Shown here piece after piece: positions 59,729-64,000 of a DNA stretch of 64,000 bases; position 1 is the stretch's first letter; every line of letters begins with the position of its first letter. Source of the stretch: Arthrobacter sp. N199823 (GTDB lineage: Bacteria > Actinomycetota > Actinomycetes > Actinomycetales > Micrococcaceae); contig NZ_PJIN01000002.1 in NCBI RefSeq assembly GCF_002929705.1, positions 646,158-710,157 on the forward strand, written 5' to 3'. The notes below the pieces were generated by a model. It saw only the letters and a list, made by a program, of their open reading frames with translations. It did not search any database and was not told the origin of the DNA. A program made the position numbers and the translations under genes.

Positions 59729-59775
59729 CTTCGTCCGCCACTGATCTGAGGTGCATAACCGCAGGTCAGAGGCTC

Positions 59776-59805
59776 TTTTTGTGCCCCGGAATGGAATCGA
59801 ACCAG
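59776..59805 (-). other. tRNA 3'-end-like fragment (possible old attachment site)
   Basis: On the minus strand GCTGG-TTCGATT-CCATT-CCGGGGCA resembles a T-arm with its TTCGATT loop and the 3' acceptor strand, but only 3 of 5 T-stem pairs form, and no matching 5' half or anticodon arm lies upstream. It could be a leftover of integration or excision at a tRNA gene. Confidence 0.3.
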
Positions 59806-60069
59806 CGACGAAGAGAAACTAGTCATCCGGTTTTTGCGTGTTGTCGTTGACTGTCAAAATTGCCGTATTTCCGAGGATTCTGGACGATTTGGGACCGTGG
59901 CATGTCAAGGATTGTGGTGACCATTGGTTGAAGAGGGGGAGTAAAAGGGGAGTGGTTCGGATTTGGGAGTCTCTAGAAGGCTCATGTGGAGTGCGAAGTC
60001 AGATGATAATAGGCTCATTGGTCGCCACATCCGTGGGTGCAGGGCCACTGTCCGTACTCGCCATTTTAC

Positions 60070-60522
60070 TCCGAAATTCCGGTGGTGAATGATGAACTCT
60101 TCGCGTGAGTCTGCCACTTGCCGGTCAAGCTTGGTGAGCCATTTTGGATGATCTTGGGAACGGTCGATCGAGAGGAGTTCCGGCTTGCGATGAATCAGCG
60201 GGTCAACAGCGCCTAGTGAATACACCATCTAGGCGCGAAGGTAGGTTTCCAAGTGCTGGAGTACCGCAAAGGTGGATGCGCGAATCCGGTTGTCGAATTC
60301 CCACAGCGCATGAACGTGGGCTAGCGACGTTCCCGGGCGAAACTGACCGGTTCGGGAGCCGCCGGGTGCCTTCACCCGAAATGAATACGAATAGCCGATG
60401 GGCGTGTAGTAGCCGGCCCGCTGTAGAAGTGCCATTCCTGACGCATCGTCGGCGATGTGCATGCCTCACCGCCTGAGGATGTTCAGTTGTTCAAAATAGG
60501 TTATGTGCGGTTTAGGATCCAT
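60070..60522 (-). pseudogene. Abi family (Abi_2/AbiD-F type) protein, decayed
   Basis: From the ATG at 60522 one frame reads 'YFEQLNILRR', a TGA (60465-60467), then 'GMHIADDASGMALLQRAGYY', 'SYSFRV', 'FRPGTSLAHVHALWEFDNRI', 'LETYLRA', a TAG (60229-60231), and 'HPKWLTKLDRQVADSREEFI'. Every piece matches the conserved order of Abi_2 proteins (abortive-infection phage defence). Two in-frame stops and a degraded C-terminus after about 60070 make it non-functional. Confidence 0.75.
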
Positions 60523-60553
60523 CCAATTACTCTCATCGGCGGTGAAAAGTAAA

Positions 60554-60587
60554 GACCGGCCCTAGACCCCTAGGGGCGGAACCGGTC
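60554..60587. terminator. compound hairpin (possible terminator)
   Basis: GACCGG (60554) pairs with CCGGTC (60582), and inside lies the palindrome CCCCTAGGGG (60567-60576). It sits between the copper block and the Abi relic, about 160 bases beyond the stop of the BNR-type lipoprotein gene. Confidence 0.5.
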
Positions 60588-60748
60588 GTGTTAACACTAA
60601 TTTATCACGGTTGACGCCTCGAATAGTAGGGAACGTGATCCGCCCGTTTGTTGCCCGATCTGGCCAATGCATTTGTGAAAATTACTTTTGAGTCACTCGT
60701 CGCCGGCAGCGTCCCCGCGGGTGCTTCGAAGGTGAGGAATTTGCGAAT

Positions 60749-61633
60749 CTAGGTGGTGGCCGGGCGGAACGTCATACCGCCGTCGGTGGAGACCTGCACG
60801 CCGGTGGTCGTGGCTGCCCAGATCGTTAGCTCGCCTGTGTCGCTTTCGTTGGCGGTGACGGCTTCAACCTGTCCAGTGATCTGTCCCGCCTTGGACCATG
60901 TCAGCCCGTTGTCGGGGGAGATGAAAACGCTGCCGTCCGGGGCGATGCCGACGGCGTCAGTGGGGGCCGTGCCGGAGGATCTTTCCATGGCCACATATTG
61001 GATGATCGGGCTTTCCGGCACCGTTTGCCAGGTTGTTCCACTATCGGTGGAGCGCTGCACCCCTTTCTCGGTCGTGGCCAACACGACCGTTGAGGCCGGA
61101 CTGCCGGCCAGGACAGCAGGGACAAACGTTGCCGTTGAGGTGGCCCAGGTCTTCCCGTTGGTGCTTGTGCGCAGCTGACCGTCGAAGGCCACTATTGTGT
61201 GGCCACTGACGGTGAGCGCGTGAAAGTCGGACTCGCCAGCCCTGGAGATCGACTCCCAGGTCTTTCCGGCATCGTCAGATCGTATGAGTCCGACAGGGTT
61301 CGGCAGCGAGGACCCGGGGCCGGGGTGGCCGGAGGCGTAGAAAACGTTTGGTTCGGCTGTGTCCGTGAATCCCATCAGGTCGATGGTGGAGTCACTGATC
61401 TTGACGGCAGGATCCCCGGTGGCGTCATACAGACCATCGTGGGTGGCCAGCAGGATCCTCGAGGATTCCGGGTCCACACTGATGCCATGAACATGACTCA
61501 AGGCCGCGGCTTTCGGGCTCGGCTCAGCAGCTCGGGACCCGGCATTGGTGCATCCTGCCAGAAGCAGCGGGAGTGTTAACAATGACACCACGGCGAATCG
61601 GCGGGCACGAAAAAGGGATGTACGGGGTTGCAA
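60749..61633 (-). CDS. F510_1955 family glycosylhydrolase-like (BNR-repeat) lipoprotein
   Basis: 294 residues from the TTG at 61633, which has GGAG six bases upstream; another TTG at 61684 would start inside the terminator-proximal spacer. Lipobox Leu-Leu-Ala-Gly-Cys, then 'LSHVHGISVDPESSRILLAT', typical of the family, and several Asp-box-like BNR repeats: 'SDDAGKTWESIS', 'STNGKTWATS', 'STDSGTTWQTVP', 'SPDNGLTWSKAG', 'STDGGMTFRPA'. A secreted beta-propeller, not a proven glycosidase. It regularly accompanies DUF305 and copper ATPase genes in actinobacteria, as here. Confidence 0.85.
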   Translation of the reverse strand: MQPRTSLFRARRFAVVSLLTLPLLLAGCTNAGSRAAEPSPKAAALSHVHGISVDPESSRILLATHDGLYDATGDPAVKISDSTIDLMGFTDTAEPNVFYASGHPGPGSSLPNPVGLIRSDDAGKTWESISRAGESDFHALTVSGHTIVAFDGQLRTSTNGKTWATSTATFVPAVLAGSPASTVVLATTEKGVQRSTDSGTTWQTVPESPIIQYVAMERSSGTAPTDAVGIAPDGSVFISPDNGLTWSKAGQITGQVEAVTANESDTGELTIWAATTTGVQVSTDGGMTFRPATT

Positions 61634-61670
61634 AGGGGACTCCAAAGAAACAGGGGAAGAAAGGATGGAG

Positions 61671-61704
61671 GGTGGTGGATCCAAAACCTTTCAGATCCAC
61701 CACC
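61671..61704 (-). terminator. hairpin between DUF305 and BNR lipoprotein genes
   Basis: A perfect 11-bp stem, GGTGGTGGATC (61671-61681) with GATCCACCACC (61694-61704), and a 12-base loop, 24 bases after the DUF305 stop. It would partly uncouple the lipoprotein gene from the copper operon. Confidence 0.75.
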
Positions 61705-61727
61705 GAAAAAATGGACTGAGCCGGTTC

Positions 61728-62327
61728 CTACAGGGTGGCGAGCAGGTCCTGCATGGCCTTGATCTCGGTCTCCTGGGAGGAAACGATGCTCTTGGCCAGG
61801 GTCACAGCATCGGCGTCATGGCCGTCGGTGATCTCGGTTTGGGCCATCTTCACGGCGCCTTCATGATGGGCGATCATCTGGGTCAGGAACAGCTTGCTCG
61901 CCTCTGTGCCCTCGGCGGCGTTGAGTTTGTCCAAGTTGGCTGAGGTCATCATGCCGTTCATCGAGTGGCCACCTGCCATGGCGGTCGGTTCGGACCACCC
62001 GGTCAGCCAGGTGGTCATCTTCGCGATTTCCGGGTCTTGGGCGGCCTTGATTTCTTCAGCCAGTGCCGTGATCTTGGCGTCGAGGCCGGTCTTGGTGAGC
62101 ATGATGTCGCTCATTTCCACGGCTTGGACGTGGTGGGGGATCATCATTTGGGCGAACATCGTGTCAGCGGCATTGTGTTCAGTGCCAGCGACTGACGATT
62201 GCGTTGATGTGGCCGTGGAACCGTGGTCCATGCCGGGCATGGACCCGCCGTCAGTCCCTGTGGAACAACCAGCTAGGGCGATCATGCCGGCAACAATGGT
62301 GGCGGAAACGATCAGTGATTTCTTCAT
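61728..62327 (-). CDS. DUF305 domain-containing lipoprotein
   Basis: 199 residues from Met-Lys-Lys-Ser at 62327. Lipobox 'IALAGC', then a Met/His/Gly-rich linker ('SMPGMDHGS'), then the DUF305 ferritin-like pair: 'DTMFAQMMIPHHVQAVEMSD' and 'LFLTQMIAHHEGAVKMAQTE', each with the His-His-x-x-Ala-x-x-Met pattern. DUF305 proteins are exported and associated with copper handling. It is the second of four minus-strand genes with the copper ATPase at the head. Confidence 0.9.
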   Translation of the reverse strand: MKKSLIVSATIVAGMIALAGCSTGTDGGSMPGMDHGSTATSTQSSVAGTEHNAADTMFAQMMIPHHVQAVEMSDIMLTKTGLDAKITALAEEIKAAQDPEIAKMTTWLTGWSEPTAMAGGHSMNGMMTSANLDKLNAAEGTEASKLFLTQMIAHHEGAVKMAQTEITDGHDADAVTLAKSIVSSQETEIKAMQDLLATL

Positions 62328-62430
62328 AACAAAACAGTCCTTCACTCAAACTCTTCGAATTTTGGCAGTCGCACCCGTTCGAGGGCGCGTCAATGAGCAC
62401 CCGTGAAAGTTCCACGGGCCGATCATCGGT

Positions 62431-62910
62431 TTACGTTCTGCTGATCGAGAGTTTCTCAAGTGATGGAGGATCGGGACTGCGATCCGATGACTTGTACCCC
62501 GCAACGACGGCGAATCCTGTTCCGGGCGCATGGGTGGTGAGCGTTCCAGGCAATGGAACATGGAGCACAGCGGAACTGACCGTGGGCGTGCAGTCGCCGT
62601 GCATGGCCATGGAGTCGGCGCAGCCATCGGGGGAGCATCCGCATTCGGATACGCCGTTGACTTGTCCCAGTGCGGAGGCACCGGTCGAGTGGTCGGATTC
62701 CGCAGCGAGGTGGACAGTGCTGCTTGAGTGCTTGGTCATGGCCTGTGCCATCATCGCGGCACTCATGCCGGAGTGTGCCGAGGAGACTGCTGGTGCACCA
62801 TTGACCATATGCATTCCCATGATGCCGCCAATAATGGCAAGCACGACGGCGAGCAACCCGGCCCAGCGCACGATGGACCCCGCAGTTGGTGTGTTAACGG
62901 GGAAGCGCAT
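62431..62910 (-). CDS. DUF6153 family protein
   Basis: 159 residues from Met-Arg-Phe-Pro at 62910 (AAAGGA upstream). One membrane helix ('WAGLLAVVLAIIGGIMGMHM'), then a His/Met/Ser-rich extracellular part with 'HSGMSAAMMAQAM', and a Cys cluster 'SECGCSPDGCADSM'. The His/Met/Cys wealth suggests periplasmic-side copper binding. The family is known only by its association with DUF305 and copper P-type ATPases, which is the context here (86 bases after the ATPase stop). Confidence 0.8.
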   Translation of the reverse strand: MRFPVNTPTAGSIVRWAGLLAVVLAIIGGIMGMHMVNGAPAVSSAHSGMSAAMMAQAMTKHSSSTVHLAAESDHSTGASALGQVNGVSECGCSPDGCADSMAMHGDCTPTVSSAVLHVPLPGTLTTHAPGTGFAVVAGYKSSDRSPDPPSLEKLSISRT

Positions 62911-62995
62911 GGTGGGGTCCTTTCTGTTCATCGGGCCGATTGTTCGAGTAGTTGTGTAGTCTACGTTCGCAATCTGGGTGATGGCTGCGAGCGGA

Positions 62996-64000
62996 TTAGT
63001 GGACGTCGGCGGGGTTGAGCTTGAGCCGGCGGAGCAGTTGGGCGTTGAGTGCCACCACGATGGTGGACAGTGACATCAATACTGCCCCGGCTGCGGGGGA
63101 GAGCACGATTCCTGCGAAGGCCAGGACCCCGGCGGCCAAGGGGACGGAGATGATGTTGTAGCCGGTGGCCCAGATGAGGTTTTGCCACATTTTTCGGTAG
63201 CTGGCCTGGGAGAGGTCGACCATGGACAACACGGCCCGGGGGTCGTTGCCGGCGAGCACCACCCCTGCCGATTCCATGGCGACATCGGTGCCGGCGCCGA
63301 TGGCGATGCCAACCTCGGCCCGGGCTAGGGCAGGGGCGTCGTTAACACCGTCGCCGACCATGGCCACCTTCATTCCACGGGCTTGTAGCTCGGCGACCTT
63401 CTGGTCTTTGTCCTGGGGTAGGACCTCGGCGAAGACTTCATCGATGTGCAGCTCAGCAGCTACGGCTGTGGCGACTTGGCGGGCGTCCCCGGTGATCATG
63501 GCCACCTTGATGCCACGGTTTTGCAGGGCCGCAATGGCTTGGCGGGACTCCTCCCGGACTTCATCTTCCAGTGCGACGGCTCCAATGACGGCTCCGTTCC
63601 TGATCACGTGCAAAATGGATGCGCCACGTTCCTTCCGGGACGTGGTCGTGTCCGTGATGCCGGCAGGTTCTGATGCTCCGAGTTCTGCGAGCAGGGCTGG
63701 TCCGCCTACTGCAGCCTTGGTTCCGTTGACGGTGGCCTGGACGCCGCGTCCGGTCATGGACTCGAAACCCGACGCGGCCACAGCCGGATAGCCGGTTTGT
63801 TGGGCGGCGGTGATGATCGCCCTGGCGACGGGGTGTTCGCTGTCCGATTCAACAGCGGCCGCAAGGGCCAACAGCTCATCTGTTGTGACGCCGTCGACAG
63901 CAACAACGCCGGTGACGGCGGGTTCGCCCTTGGTGAGGGTGCCGGTCTTGTCGAAGAGGACGACGTCGATGGTCCGCATCCGCTCAAGCGCCATGCGGTT
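62996..64000 (-). CDS. copB: copper-translocating P-type ATPase (CopB-like), C-terminal part
   Basis: The gene enters from the right edge; about 335 C-terminal codons are visible. Phosphorylation motif 'DKTGTLTKGE', hinge 'GDGVNDAPALARAEVGIAIG', then the P1B-type last helices 'WATGYNIISVPLAAGVLAF' and 'MSLSTIVVALNAQLLRRLKL'. 'SEHPVARAI' in the N-domain carries the His-Pro dipeptide of P1B ATPases. Tyr-Asn and Met-Ser-x-Ser-Thr in the last helices point to copper. The CPC motif and N-terminal metal domains lie outside the window. It leads the copper block. Confidence 0.9.
   Translation of the reverse strand, partial: NRMALERMRTIDVVLFDKTGTLTKGEPAVTGVVAVDGVTTDELLALAAAVESDSEHPVARAIITAAQQTGYPAVAASGFESMTGRGVQATVNGTKAAVGGPALLAELGASEPAGITDTTTSRKERGASILHVIRNGAVIGAVALEDEVREESRQAIAALQNRGIKVAMITGDARQVATAVAAELHIDEVFAEVLPQDKDQKVAELQARGMKVAMVGDGVNDAPALARAEVGIAIGAGTDVAMESAGVVLAGNDPRAVLSMVDLSQASYRKMWQNLIWATGYNIISVPLAAGVLAFAGIVLSPAAGAVLMSLSTIVVALNAQLLRRLKLNPADVH

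Noticed and set aside
59776-59850. A complete tRNA gene
   Set aside because: Only a T-arm/acceptor-like half is present, and no matching 5' acceptor strand or anticodon arm lies within tRNA distance.
1-64000. CRISPR arrays, intact insertion sequences, integrases, rRNA and complete tRNA genes
   Set aside because: Looked for in the sequence and the frames; no regularly spaced repeats, transposase/integrase motifs or full cloverleafs were found.

Overview
The window looks like a chromosome segment of a high-GC Gram-positive actinobacterium of the Arthrobacter/Micrococcaceae type. The clues are GC-rich third positions, frequent GTG and TTG starts, several start codons with no Shine-Dalgarno sequence placed about 7 bases after a -10-like hexamer (leaderless transcripts), and a gene repertoire typical of soil Arthrobacter: GlxA, CGNR and MarR regulators, an MSMEG_6728-type protein, a class F sortase with a CHRD protein, KtrAB, TerC and a DUF305/DUF6153 copper block. 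No complete tRNA, rRNA, CRISPR array or insertion sequence was seen, but many decayed genes show that this is accessory sequence.

Layout. 0-12 kb: small regulator/enzyme modules. These are a RibD-like reductase; a zinc-independent quinone oxidoreductase between an intact and a broken alpha/beta hydrolase; an amine oxidase/isochorismatase pair divergent from a GlxA regulator; a CGNR regulator divergent from an LLM flavin enzyme with a perfect operator between them; a pyrimidine-dimer-glycosylase-like protein; and a TetR-DUF998 pair. 12.3-28.5 kb: one long minus-strand block. Its upstream part is a compact non-ribosomal peptide locus: a small secreted protein, a 3472-residue three-module NRPS (C-A-T-C-A-T-C-A-T-TE), an MbtH-like protein, a two-gene ABC exporter and a 4'-phosphopantetheinyl transferase, the last four joined by 4-bp overlaps. 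Downstream of it lie a CHRD surface protein, a class F sortase and a cupredoxin-like lipoprotein.

28.5-38 kb is a mosaic of single genes (DUF418, VOC/MarR, HAD, methyltransferase, aminoglycoside kinase-like, DUF1801, DoxX) and relics (a RibD 5' end, a SRAP/YedK 5' end). It carries a 33-bp direct repeat in three copies. 38-45 kb is a dense general-stress island: SDR, YtxH, pyridoxamine-oxidase-like, GlsB, Dps, YciF/DUF892, DUF7218 and CsbD. 45-54 kb holds poorly known small membrane proteins, DinB, a HEAT-repeat protein, a frameshifted acetyltransferase and a membrane protein/HTH overlap pair. 54-59 kb has KtrB-KtrA potassium uptake, a thymidylate-kinase-like NTPase and a TerC exporter preceded by what I read as a yybP-ykoY manganese riboswitch. 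59-60.5 kb is a graveyard (Abi-family pseudogene, tRNA-3'-end-like piece, duplicated ~65-bp segment). 60.7-64 kb is a copper-handling block (BNR-type lipoprotein, DUF305, DUF6153, CopB-like P-type ATPase cut by the right edge).

The best candidate for an undescribed system is the minimal NRPS locus. Its first condensation domain is EntF-like although nothing precedes it to supply an acyl group. Its three adenylation domains have almost identical and unusual binding-pocket residues. Its first gene encodes a small secreted protein with internal repeats, and a terminator-like hairpin separates the synthetase from its helper genes. Functions are inferred from sequence motifs read by eye; no database search was possible.
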